From AC-69 sp036519575 (GTDB lineage Bacteria; Actinomycetota; UBA4738; HRBIN12): 9,169 nt of DNA. Location: assembly GCA_036519575.1 (NCBI GenBank), contig DATDKZ010000071.1, forward strand, positions 1 through 9,169, read 5' to 3'. The notes under the pieces are model-generated. The model saw nothing but the letters and a program-made list of their open reading frames with translations, was not told the DNA's origin and made no database searches. The translations under genes were made by a program, and so were the position numbers. Positions 1 to 6,256 of this stretch are shown here, piece by piece. The stretch's first letter is position 1, and each line of letters opens with the position of its first letter.

Positions 1-1
1 C

Positions 2-25
2 GGCCTGGCCATCCCCGGAAGGTGA
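2..25 (+). CDS. C-terminal tail of upstream gene, probably PilM
   Basis: An open frame enters from the left edge and ends at a TGA at 23-25, reading GLAIPGR-stop. PilM proteins (actin-like ATPase partners of PilN) commonly end in a Gly-Leu-Ala tail, and pilM normally lies directly before pilN, so this is most simply the end of pilM. Only seven residues are visible. The identity therefore rests on gene order and a weak C-terminal resemblance. The stop lies 2 bases before the preferred pilN start at 28. Confidence 0.4.
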   Translation, partial: GLAIPGR

Positions 26-27
26 CG

Positions 28-639
28 ATGACCCAAGTCAACCTCCTTCCCTCCGAGCTCCGCGCGCGGGAGGCGACGCGTCGCCTCACGAGCGTGGTCG
101 TGATCGTCGGGGTGCTCGTGCTCGGGCTGGTCGGGCTGTTCTATTTCTTCCAGGTCATGAACCTCTCACGGGCCCGGGACGACCTCGCAGCCCAGGAGGG
201 CGTGAACAGGCAGCTCCAGGCGCAGGTCAACGACCTCCAGCGGTTCCAGGAGCTCCAGAACCAGCTCGAGGCCAAACAGAGCCTGGTCAATTCGGTCTTC
301 ATCGGCGAAGTGTCCTGGTCGGGCGTGCTCGTGGACATCTCCCAGGTCATCCCGTCGGATGCGTATCTCACCAGCCTGACGGGATCGGTCGCCCCAACGA
401 CCCCGACTCCAACCACCGGAGGGGGCACCCTGATCGGCAACATCTCGTTCACCGGTGTGGCGAGGGAGACCGACCCGCTCGCGACGTGGTTGACCAGGCT
501 GGAGCAGGTGGACGGGTGGGAAAACGCCTGGATGACCTCCGCAACGGAGCAGGCGCCCTTCTCGCGGATCTACACGTTCAATAGTGGGCTCGATCTGTCG
601 GTCGACGCGACGACCGCGCAAGGGAAGGAAGTTCCGTGA
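28..639 (+). CDS. pilN: Type IV pilus inner-membrane assembly protein PilN
   Basis: PilN is a bitopic membrane protein of the type IV pilus alignment complex. It links cytoplasmic PilM to PilO. The 203-residue product opens with MTQVNLLPSE, the conserved Asn-Leu-Leu-Pro motif that docks in PilM. A single membrane helix follows at about residues 21-41, then a Gln/Leu-rich coiled coil at about 45-90. The outer domain begins around VDISQVIPSDAYLTSLTG and carries a Thr/Pro/Gly linker near 122-134. The ATG at 28 is preferred because GGAAGG at 17-22 sits 5 bases upstream. The in-frame GTG at 22 overlaps that site and would add only two residues. The stop overlaps pilO. The family call is secure; the two-domain division is approximate. 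Confidence 0.88.
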   Translation: MTQVNLLPSELRAREATRRLTSVVVIVGVLVLGLVGLFYFFQVMNLSRARDDLAAQEGVNRQLQAQVNDLQRFQELQNQLEAKQSLVNSVFIGEVSWSGVLVDISQVIPSDAYLTSLTGSVAPTTPTPTTGGGTLIGNISFTGVARETDPLATWLTRLEQVDGWENAWMTSATEQAPFSRIYTFNSGLDLSVDATTAQGKEVP

Positions 640-1226
640 GCCGCCGGGGCCCGATCATTGCAGGCGCCATCATCGCGGTGGTCGCCGTGCTGGCCATCTT
701 CTTCCTGGTGCTCCCCAAGATGAACGAAGTCAGCAAGACGCAGGAGGACGTCGAGGCGGCGGAGGCCCAGGAGACGGCCCTCCGCGCTCAGCTCGCCAGC
801 CTGAAGGAAGCTCAGGCGAACGCCCCCCAGGTGAAGGCCCAGATCGCCAAGCTGAGCAACGAGGTGCCCCCCACGGCGGACCTCCCCGCGCTCATCAGGC
901 TGCTGACGGCGGCGGCCGACGGCTCGGGCGTGGACTTCTTCACCGTGGCGCCGGGAAATCCCGTGCTCGATCCCGCCGGGGCGTTCTCGACCATCCCGAC
1001 CGCGATCTCCGTGACCGGCGGCTACTTCGCACTGGACCAGTTCCTGGTCCGGCTGGAGTCGCTCCCCCGGGCGGCCAAGGTGACCAGCGTCTCGATCACC
1101 CCAGGGGGAACCGCGCCACCCGGCTCGACGGTGAACTCCCTCAGCATGCAGCTGAGCGTGGACTTCTACACGACCGACACGAGCGCCGGGCCGGGCTCCG
1201 CGCCGGGGCCATCCGAGGGAGCCTAG
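636..1226 (+). CDS. pilO: Type IV pilus inner-membrane assembly protein PilO
   Basis: PilO is the dimerisation partner of PilN in the pilus alignment complex. The 196-residue product has a short basic N-terminus (MSRRG), one membrane helix at about 8-26, and an Ala/Glu/Gln-rich coiled coil at about 28-75. A PilO-type ferredoxin-like domain follows. Its recognisable entry is NEVPPTADLPALIRLLTAAA, followed by GSGVDFFTVAPG. The start is the GTG at 636, which shares a GTGA overlap with the pilN stop. A GGGAAGGAA ribosome site lies just upstream at 622-630. The tail after residue 178 is low-complexity Gly/Pro/Ser. Length and architecture are normal for the family. Confidence 0.88.
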   Translation: MSRRGPIIAGAIIAVVAVLAIFFLVLPKMNEVSKTQEDVEAAEAQETALRAQLASLKEAQANAPQVKAQIAKLSNEVPPTADLPALIRLLTAAADGSGVDFFTVAPGNPVLDPAGAFSTIPTAISVTGGYFALDQFLVRLESLPRAAKVTSVSITPGGTAPPGSTVNSLSMQLSVDFYTTDTSAGPGSAPGPSEGA

Positions 1227-1230
1227 GACC

Positions 1231-1839
1231 ATGGCCCTTTCCCCCCGTGACCGGCGCGCGCTGATGCTGTTGGGGGCCGCGGCGGGTGTCGCGCTGCTTG
1301 CCTTCGTCTTCCTGAACGTGCTGCGAGGTGGTGGGGGGGAGGAGGCGGCGACGCCGCCGCCGCCGCCGCCGATCTCGACCGGCGGCCCGACGCCCACTCC
1401 GACCGTCAGCCCCACCCCGACGCCCCGCGAGACGCTGCCGCCGGTGGTCCTGGCCGGGTCCCGTGACCCGTTCTCCATCCCACCGTCCCTGCAGACGGGA
1501 TCGCCGCCTCCGAGCGGCAGCGTCAGCCCCCCTCCACCGGGAGGAACGGGCACGGTACCTCCTCCGCCTCCGCCGGGGGGGACCGGGACGTCGCCGCCTC
1601 CACCCCCGACGACCCCGGGAGGTGGGCAGAGCACCACGATGGGCGGCCACACGGTCGTGCTCCTCGACATCTTCCAGGGTGGCACCAAGGTCCAGGTGGA
1701 GGTGGACGGCACGGTCTTCACGGTGTCGGTGGGTGAGACGTTCGACGGGAACTTCAGGCTCGTCTCGGTCAGCGGGAGCTGCGCGCGCTTCGTCTTCGGC
1801 GACGAGGGGTTCACGCTCTGTACGAGCCCGCGGAAATAA
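1231..1839 (+). CDS. Proline-rich bitopic pilus protein, PilP/GspC-like
   Basis: The 202-residue product follows pilO by 4 bases and is probably the last gene of the pil operon. It has a short cytoplasmic N-terminus (MALSPRDRR), one membrane helix at about 11-31, and a long Pro/Gly/Thr/Ser linker at about 32-135. A small beta-rich domain at about 138-202 carries VEVDGTVFTVSVGETFDGNFRLVSV. The linker contains a Ser-Arg-Asp-Pro-Phe segment (78-81), matching the Asp-Pro-Phe seen before the PilP/GspC core. The linker also has proline runs of 6, 3, 4, 6 and 5 residues. Two cysteines, C184 and C197, flank the last strands and could form a disulfide outside the membrane. The PilP/GspC analogy rests on position and layout; I see no decisive sequence identity. 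GAGGGA at 1215-1220 is the likely ribosome site. Confidence 0.6.
   Translation: MALSPRDRRALMLLGAAAGVALLAFVFLNVLRGGGGEEAATPPPPPPISTGGPTPTPTVSPTPTPRETLPPVVLAGSRDPFSIPPSLQTGSPPPSGSVSPPPPGGTGTVPPPPPPGGTGTSPPPPPTTPGGGQSTTMGGHTVVLLDIFQGGTKVQVEVDGTVFTVSVGETFDGNFRLVSVSGSCARFVFGDEGFTLCTSPRK
1354..1371 (+). repeat. In-frame CCG microsatellite (6 units)
   Basis: Six identical CCG codons encode prolines 42-47 of the PilP-like protein. The other proline runs in this gene use mixed codons. This tract is therefore a slippage-prone triplet repeat, whereas the mixed-codon runs look maintained at the protein level. Gain or loss of units would keep the frame. Confidence 0.6.
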
Positions 1840-1880
1840 GGCTCCGGCGGTCCGCGCACGGGGGGAGCGGTCGCCGGTTC

Positions 1881-1912
1881 GAGGGCGGTCCCGGGAAACC
1901 GGGACCGCCCTC
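1881..1912 (+). terminator. Perfect 14-bp hairpin ending the pil operon
   Basis: The arm at 1881-1894 (GAGGGCGGTCCCGG) pairs without mismatch to 1899-1912 around a GAAA loop, which is a GNRA tetraloop. It sits 41 bases after the pilus gene stop and just before aroC. No U-tract follows, as is common for actinobacterial terminators. The stem has few features that would give it a direction, so it could also stop opposing transcription. Confidence 0.65.
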
Positions 1913-1922
1913 CGCACTCACC

Positions 1923-1928
1923 TATCAT
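1923..1928 (+). promoter_or_regulatory. Candidate -10 element for leaderless aroC transcript
   Basis: TATCAT matches the TATAAT consensus at five of six positions and lies 8 to 13 bases before the ATG at 1936. Transcription would then begin at or within a base or two of that ATG. This is the geometry of actinobacterial leaderless genes. No convincing -35 is present, because that position falls in the right arm of the preceding hairpin. No Shine-Dalgarno precedes either candidate ATG. Confidence 0.45.
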
Positions 1929-1935
1929 GAGTTCC

Positions 1936-3090
1936 ATGTTGCGGCTGCTCACGGCCGGTGAATCGCACGGCAAAGCCTTGGTGGCCGTGTTGGAGGGATT
2001 GCCCGCAGGTGTTCCCGTGGCACCGAAGGAGGTGGCCGGCGAGCTAGCCCGGCGGCGCCACGGACACGGCCGCAGCGGTCGACAGAAGCTGGAGGGCGAC
2101 CGATTCGAGATCCTGTCCGGGGTCCGGCACGGACGCACCCTCGGAAGCCCCATCGCCATCACGATCGAGAACGCGGAGTGGGAGGAGAAGTACCGCGACC
2201 TGATGGCGGTGGAGGGGGAGATCGACCCCGGCCACAAGCTCACCCGGCCCCGTCCGGGCCACGCCGACCTCGCCGGGGTCATGAAGTACGGGTTCGACGA
2301 CGTGCGGAACGTCCTGGAGCGCGCCAGCGCCAGGGAGACGGCGGCCAGGGTGGCTGCGGGGTGCGCATGCAAGGCGTTCCTGGCCGAGCTGGGCATCCGG
2401 GTGATGTCCCACGTCGTGCGGATCGGGACGATCGCCGTGCCGGACGGCGCTCGGCCGCCCGGACCGGAGGACCTGGAGGAGGTGGACGCCTCGCCGGTCC
2501 GGTGCTTCCACGAGCAGGCCTCCGCCGCGATGGTGGACGAGATCGATCGGGTCCGAATGGCCAGGGACACGCTGGGCGGGGTCTTCGAGGTCATCGCCTA
2601 CGGCTGCCCGCCCGGTCTGGGGTCCCACGTCCAGTCCGACCGAAAGCTCGACGCTCGCGTGGCCCTCGCGCTCATGAGCATCCAGTCGGTCAAAGGCGTG
2701 GAGGTGGGCGACGGGTTCGCCACCGCCGGGCGCGTTGGCTCGGAGGCCCACGACGAGATCGTCGCGGGGGAGGCCGGCCTGTCCCGAACCTCCACGCGGG
2801 CCGGCGGGATCGAGGGCGGCATGAGCACGGGCCAACCCATCCGGGTCCGCGCGGCGATGAAGCCGTTCTCCACCGTCCCCCAGCCCCTGTCCACGGTCGA
2901 CCTCGCGACCGGGAGGCCGGATGTGGCGATCCGGCAGCGGACGGACGTGTGCGCGGTGCCGGCAGGAGGGGTCGTCGGCGAAGCCGCGATGGCCTTCGTG
3001 CTGGCCCAGGCGGTGCTGGAGAAGTTCGGCGGGGACTCGCTCCCCGAGACCCGGCGCAACCTCGAGGGCTACGTCGCGGCCCTGCCATGA
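1936..3090 (+). CDS. aroC: Chorismate synthase
   Basis: The enzyme converts 5-enolpyruvylshikimate-3-phosphate to chorismate, the last shikimate pathway step, using reduced FMN. From the ATG at 1936 the product has 384 residues, which is normal. Family signatures appear in order: LTAGESHG at the N-terminus, RRRHGHGRSGR, ILSGVRHGRTLGSPI, RPGHADLAGVMKYGFDDVRN with the catalytic-type His, ERASARETAARVAAG, and near the end RTDVCAVPAGGVVGEAAMAFVLA. An in-frame ATG at 1927 would add three residues. The 1936 start is chosen because the protein then begins MLRLLTAGESHG as in relatives, and because it fits the leaderless promoter. The stop overlaps aroK by ATGA. This is the first gene of the operon. 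Confidence 0.96.
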   Translation: MLRLLTAGESHGKALVAVLEGLPAGVPVAPKEVAGELARRRHGHGRSGRQKLEGDRFEILSGVRHGRTLGSPIAITIENAEWEEKYRDLMAVEGEIDPGHKLTRPRPGHADLAGVMKYGFDDVRNVLERASARETAARVAAGCACKAFLAELGIRVMSHVVRIGTIAVPDGARPPGPEDLEEVDASPVRCFHEQASAAMVDEIDRVRMARDTLGGVFEVIAYGCPPGLGSHVQSDRKLDARVALALMSIQSVKGVEVGDGFATAGRVGSEAHDEIVAGEAGLSRTSTRAGGIEGGMSTGQPIRVRAAMKPFSTVPQPLSTVDLATGRPDVAIRQRTDVCAVPAGGVVGEAAMAFVLAQAVLEKFGGDSLPETRRNLEGYVAALP

Positions 3091-3587
3091 TCGTCTACCT
3101 GGTGGGGATGCCGGGATCCGGCAAATCGACGGTCGGCCCCGAGCTAGCCGGGCGACTCGGCGTCTCGTTCGTGGAGCTGGATGCCGAGATCGAGCGTGCC
3201 GCGGGCAGGTCGGTTCGCGACATCTTCGCCGCAGAGGGCGAGCCCCGCTTCCGCGAGCTCGAGGCGGCAGCCCTCACCGAGGCCGCGACCCGTGACCCCT
3301 CCGTGGTCTCGTGTGGAGGGGGCGTCGTCCTGGAGCCGGCCAACCGGGTCACGCTCCGGGCCACGGGCGAGGTGGTGTTCCTGTCGGTGCCCCTGCGGGT
3401 CCTGAAGGAACGGGTGTCGCCGTCGGCCGACCGCCCGCTGATCCATGCCGAGACTGACCTCGAGCGCCTGTTCCGGGACCGCGAGCCGTTGTACCGCGAG
3501 TTCGCGGCCCACGTCGTCGACGCGAGCGCCCCGCCCGACGAGGTCGCTGAGGCCATCGAGAAGGAGCTCACCCGGTGGTCCGCGTGA
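3087..3587 (+). CDS. aroK: Shikimate kinase
   Basis: It phosphorylates shikimate at the 3-hydroxyl with ATP (pathway step 5). The 166-residue product has the P-loop GMPGSGKST at 7-15. D32 corresponds to the shikimate-binding Asp, R56 lies in the EPRFRELE segment, and the Gly triplet G77-G79 is in SCGGGVV. The lid arginine R116 is in DRPLI, and R132 is in DREPLYRE. The usual Asp-x-Asp motif reads E30-L-D32, so the first, magnesium-coordinating Asp is a Glu. That change is conservative and everything else is intact. The start overlaps the aroC stop (ATGA), which implies translational coupling. Confidence 0.95.
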   Translation: MIVYLVGMPGSGKSTVGPELAGRLGVSFVELDAEIERAAGRSVRDIFAAEGEPRFRELEAAALTEAATRDPSVVSCGGGVVLEPANRVTLRATGEVVFLSVPLRVLKERVSPSADRPLIHAETDLERLFRDREPLYREFAAHVVDASAPPDEVAEAIEKELTRWSA

Positions 3588-4663
3588 GCGTGGCCGTCGC
3601 CGGCTCGAGCTACGACGTGATCGTCGGGCCGAGCATCCTGGAGGACGCCGCGACCTGCCTGCCGATGCTCGGGGAAGCCGAGAAGGGTTTCGTGGTTGCC
3701 GATCCCATGGTGGCCGGAGGGTATCTGGAGGTGCTCGCGGGTGGTCTCGAGCCCCTGGGGTTGCGGGTGATCCACCTCGGAGTGCCGGCTGGAGAGGAGG
3801 CCAAGTCGCTCCAGACGGTGGTGGCCCTCCACCGGCAGCTGGCCACGCAGGAGGCGCATCGCGACGACGTGGTGATCGCTCTCGGCGGCGGGTCCGTCGG
3901 CGATCTCGCGGGGTTCGTGGCCGCCACGTACATGCGGGGGGTGCGGTTCATCCAGGTCCCGACGACGCTGACGGCACAGGTGGACGCAGCCATCGGAGGC
4001 AAGACCGGGGTGAACCTTCCCGAGGGGAAGAACCTGGTCGGCGCATTCCACCAGCCGGTGGCGGTGCTGGCCGACGTGACCACGCTCGCCACCCTTCCCG
4101 AACGAGAGTTCCGCTCAGGCTTGGCCGAGGTGGCCAAGTACGGCCTGGCCCTCGAGCCCTCCCTCCTGGAGCTTCTGGACGATCGCCTGGAGTCGGTCCT
4201 GGCTCGAGATCCGGTCCTGATGGAAGAGGTGGTGGCCCGGTGCGTCCGAGCGAAGGCCGGGGTCGTAGCCGCAGACGAGCGCGACCGTGGAGCCAGACTG
4301 GTCCTGAACTACGGGCACACGCTCGGCCACGCGCTCGAGCGGCTGGAGGAGTTCTCCGGTCGGTCCCACGGCGAGGCTGTAGCCGTGGGGATGACGTTCG
4401 CCGCGCGATTGGCCGAGGCGCTGGGGACGGCACGTCCGGGCCTGTGGGCCCGACACGTCCGCACGCTCACCCCTCTGGGCCTGGAGCCCGACGGGCGGCT
4501 GCCGGCGAGCGACCGGATCCTCGACGCCATGCGGATGGACAAGAAATACCGGGGCGGCATCCGGTTCGTGCTCCTCGAGGGTGTAGGACGTCCCGTGGTG
4601 GTGGACGAGGTCCCCGAGGACGTCCTCGTGACCGCCCTGAAGGAGATGGGGGCGGCGGGATGA
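3575..4663 (+). CDS. aroB: 3-dehydroquinate synthase
   Basis: It converts DAHP to 3-dehydroquinate (step 2) using NAD and a divalent metal. The 362-residue product has the glycine-rich NAD motif LGGGSVGDLAGF at 103-114 and the signature PTTLTAQVDAAIGGKTGVN at 129-147. The three metal ligands are E185 (in SGLAEVAKYG), H248 (in NYGHTLGHALE) and H265 (in SHGEAVAVGM), at positions nearly identical to the characterised enzymes. DKKYRGG lies at 322-328. The GTG start at 3575 is chosen because AAGGAG at 3561-3566 is 8 bases upstream; it overlaps aroK by 13 bases. A second GTG at 3584 would form a GTGA overlap but is 17 bases from that site. Confidence 0.96.
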   Translation: MVRVSVAVAGSSYDVIVGPSILEDAATCLPMLGEAEKGFVVADPMVAGGYLEVLAGGLEPLGLRVIHLGVPAGEEAKSLQTVVALHRQLATQEAHRDDVVIALGGGSVGDLAGFVAATYMRGVRFIQVPTTLTAQVDAAIGGKTGVNLPEGKNLVGAFHQPVAVLADVTTLATLPEREFRSGLAEVAKYGLALEPSLLELLDDRLESVLARDPVLMEEVVARCVRAKAGVVAADERDRGARLVLNYGHTLGHALERLEEFSGRSHGEAVAVGMTFAARLAEALGTARPGLWARHVRTLTPLGLEPDGRLPASDRILDAMRMDKKYRGGIRFVLLEGVGRPVVVDEVPEDVLVTALKEMGAAG

Positions 4664-4698
4664 GCCGACCGGCCGCCGACCATCGGGCCGGAGGATGA
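4660..4698 (+). CDS. 12-codon mini-ORF bridging aroB and aroQ
   Basis: The ATG at 4660 overlaps the aroB stop as ATGA, and the TGA at 4696-4698 overlaps the aroQ start as ATGA. It reads MSRPAADHRAGG. No function is proposed for the peptide. The likely role, if real, is to carry ribosomes across the gap. The nearest upstream Shine-Dalgarno-like AAGGAG (4640-4645) is 14 bases away, so entry would depend on aroB ribosomes. A hairpin inside it (4669-4674 with 4686-4691) takes in the first bases of the GGAGG before aroQ, and a ribosome crossing the mini-ORF would melt it. This could be chance in GC-rich DNA. Confidence 0.3.
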   Translation: MSRPAADHRAGG

Positions 4699-5129
4699 AG
4701 GTCCTGTTCCTGTTCGGACCGAACCTGGGGACGCTCGGCACCCGCGACCCGGATCGTTACGGGACCGCGACCCTTCCTCAGATCATGGACGAGGTGGAGA
4801 AGCGCGCCACGTCATCGGGACACCAGGCGGAATGGAGGCAGTCCGACCACGAGGGCGACCTGGTGGCGTGGTTGAACGACGCGACGAAGGACGGGTTCGG
4901 CGTCGTCGTCATGAATCCCGGCGCGCTCACGCACTACTCCTATGCTCTCCGGGATGCCGTGGAGGCTTGCGGCGCACCGGTCATCGAGGTTCACATGACC
5001 AATATCTATGCCCGAGAAGAGTTCCGACGGCATTCGGTGATCTCGTCCGTGTGCCGAGCCACCATCTCCGGGGCGGGCGCGGGCGGGTATCACCTGGCGA
5101 TCGAGGCGCTGCCGTGGATCACCGGCTGA
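4695..5129 (+). CDS. aroQ: Type II 3-dehydroquinate dehydratase
   Basis: It dehydrates 3-dehydroquinate to 3-dehydroshikimate (step 3); type II enzymes are dodecamers unrelated to type I. The product is 144 residues, the usual length. Catalytic and binding residues by analogy with the Mycobacterium enzyme are present: N10 (GPNL), R17, Y22 (DRYG), N74 with the following PGALTHYS, E98 and H100 (IEVHMTN), R107 and R111 (AREEFRRHS). Three normally conserved positions differ: F7 replaces the first Asn of Asn-Gly-Pro-Asn, T102 replaces Ser in His-x-Ser-Asn, and CRATISG replaces the usual Ala-Thr-Gly segment. The GGAGG at 4690-4694 touches the ATG with no spacer, so initiation may rely on coupling from upstream. 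Confidence 0.92.
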   Translation: MKVLFLFGPNLGTLGTRDPDRYGTATLPQIMDEVEKRATSSGHQAEWRQSDHEGDLVAWLNDATKDGFGVVVMNPGALTHYSYALRDAVEACGAPVIEVHMTNIYAREEFRRHSVISSVCRATISGAGAGGYHLAIEALPWITG

Positions 5130-6187
5130 GGCGCGCCCGGCTCGCCTCGCGGCTGGTCGAGCTCGGAGCGGACGGGTTCCTCCTCACCCGGCTGCCCAAC
5201 GTCCGGTACATGACGGGGTTCAGCGGATCCAACGGCCAGGTCCTCGTGACCCCGGACGGCGCCGCCTTCTTCACCGACGGCCGGTACACCGAGCAGGCTC
5301 GCCACGAGGTCCTCGACCTGGAGCCGGTCACGTACCTGGATGGGTTCCTCCAGCCGATGGTGGATGCGGCCCGGCGCCTCGAGGTGGTGCGTCTTGGGTT
5401 CGAATCCGAGGGGGTCACCTTCCGGACCTACGAGGAGCTTCGGGCCGCGGCGAAGGGAATCGAGCTCGTCCCGGTGACCGGTGAGGTCGAGCGTCAGCGA
5501 TGGGTGAAGGACCCTGAGGAGCTCGAGGTCCTGGAGCGAGCCCAGGGCGCGACCGACGAGGCCTTCGCTGCGGTGGTGGGAAGGCTCCGCGACGGGGTGA
5601 CTGAGCGGGAGCTGGCGTTCGAGCTCGAGGCCGAGATGCGCCGGGCTGGGGCGGAAGGTCCGGCGTTCGACACGATCGTCGCGTTCGGGGAGGACGCTGC
5701 CGAGCCGCACCACGAACCGACCGGCCGGACGCTCTCGCGGGGCGACGTGGTGAAGATGGACTTCGGGGGGCTGGTGGACGGGTACCACGCCGACATGACC
5801 CGGACCGTGGCGTTCGGCGAGCCGCCCGCACAGCTGCGTGACGTCCACGATCTGGTGCGCTCGGCCCAGCAGGCGGGCATCGACGCGGTTCGGATGGGGG
5901 CCACCGGAGCCGAGGTCGATGGCGCGGCCCGGGATGTGATCGAGGGCGCCGGCCTGGGGGAGCACTTCACCCACGGGCTCGGCCACGGTGTGGGGCTCGA
6001 GATCCACGAGGGGCCTCGTCTTCGGCGGGGGGGCGACGACGTGCTCCCGGCAGGTGCCGTGGTGACAGTGGAACCGGGCGTCTACCTCCCCGGAGTTGGC
6101 GGGGTTCGCATCGAGGACATGGTCTTGGTGATGGAGGACGGTCGCCGAGCGCTTCCCCGGGCACCCAAGGACCTCGCTCCGGCCTGA
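5114..6187 (+). CDS. pepQ: M24 family Xaa-Pro aminopeptidase/dipeptidase (pita-bread fold)
   Basis: This is a cytoplasmic metallopeptidase expected to release N-terminal residues ahead of proline or to split X-Pro dipeptides. The 357-residue product has a creatinase-type N-terminal domain (about 1-125, with YMTGFSGSNG and FFTDGRYTEQA). The catalytic domain carries all five metal ligands: D216 (MDFGG), D227 (HADMTR), H291 (GHGVGLEIHEGP), E320 (VEPGVY) and E334 (GVRIED). H199/H200 and H298 are likely catalytic histidines. The GTG at 5114 is chosen: the protein starts MDHRLRRARLASRL, GAGG lies 7 bases upstream, and the gene overlaps aroQ by 16 bases. The frame is open further upstream, but only as a shadow of aroQ. 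This gene commonly precedes efp in actinobacteria. Aminopeptidase versus dipeptidase cannot be decided here. Confidence 0.9.
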   Translation: MDHRLRRARLASRLVELGADGFLLTRLPNVRYMTGFSGSNGQVLVTPDGAAFFTDGRYTEQARHEVLDLEPVTYLDGFLQPMVDAARRLEVVRLGFESEGVTFRTYEELRAAAKGIELVPVTGEVERQRWVKDPEELEVLERAQGATDEAFAAVVGRLRDGVTERELAFELEAEMRRAGAEGPAFDTIVAFGEDAAEPHHEPTGRTLSRGDVVKMDFGGLVDGYHADMTRTVAFGEPPAQLRDVHDLVRSAQQAGIDAVRMGATGAEVDGAARDVIEGAGLGEHFTHGLGHGVGLEIHEGPRLRRGGDDVLPAGAVVTVEPGVYLPGVGGVRIEDMVLVMEDGRRALPRAPKDLAPA

Positions 6188-6213
6188 TACGACGTCCCGG
6201 GCACCCATAGACT
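6184..6213 (+). promoter_or_regulatory. Candidate internal promoter for efp-nusB
   Basis: CTGATA (6184-6189) resembles the -35 consensus at four of six positions. TAGACT (6208-6213) resembles the -10 at four of six, and the spacing is 18 bases. The predicted start near 6220 lies in the 69-base gap before efp. This is the only sizeable gap in the operon, which makes an independent promoter plausible. No experimental support can be seen. Confidence 0.35.
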
Positions 6214-6239
6214 GGGCCGGCCGGATCCGAGCCCGGCCC
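6214..6239 (+). other. GC-rich hairpin upstream of efp
   Basis: GGGCCGG (6214-6220) pairs with CCGGCCC (6233-6239) across a 12-base loop, which itself contains the palindrome CGGATCCG. It lies between pepQ and efp with no U-tract. It could weaken read-through from pepQ, or form the 5' end of an efp message begun at the candidate promoter. Either role is inference. Confidence 0.35.
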
Positions 6240-6256
6240 ACCACCCGAGGAGTGAC

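Noticed and set aside
1525..1608. Pro-run/GGTGT repeats considered as a DNA repeat array
   Set aside because: The repeats are clear at the protein level but the codons differ between units. They are a protein linker feature, not a CRISPR or tandem DNA array.
570..2594. A 674-codon open frame on the minus strand
   Set aside because: It lies opposite pilO, the PilP-like gene and aroC, all of which have clear family motifs. The translation is low-complexity Gly/Pro/Arg/Ser without a recognisable domain. Long antisense frames are expected in GC-rich coding DNA.
2178..3086. Upstream extension of the aroK frame through aroC
   Set aside because: The translated extension is Arg/Gly/Pro-rich and unstructured, while shikimate kinase begins naturally at the ATGA junction with MIVYLVGMPGSGKST.
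3095..4051. A 318-codon minus-strand open frame over aroK and aroB
   Set aside because: Both plus-strand genes are unmistakable. The minus-strand translation has no domain and no ribosome site or promoter was evident.
4832..5113. Upstream extension of the pepQ frame through aroQ
   Set aside because: The extra residues look like out-of-frame aroQ. The GTG at 5114 gives a normal N-terminus and has a ribosome site 7 bases upstream.
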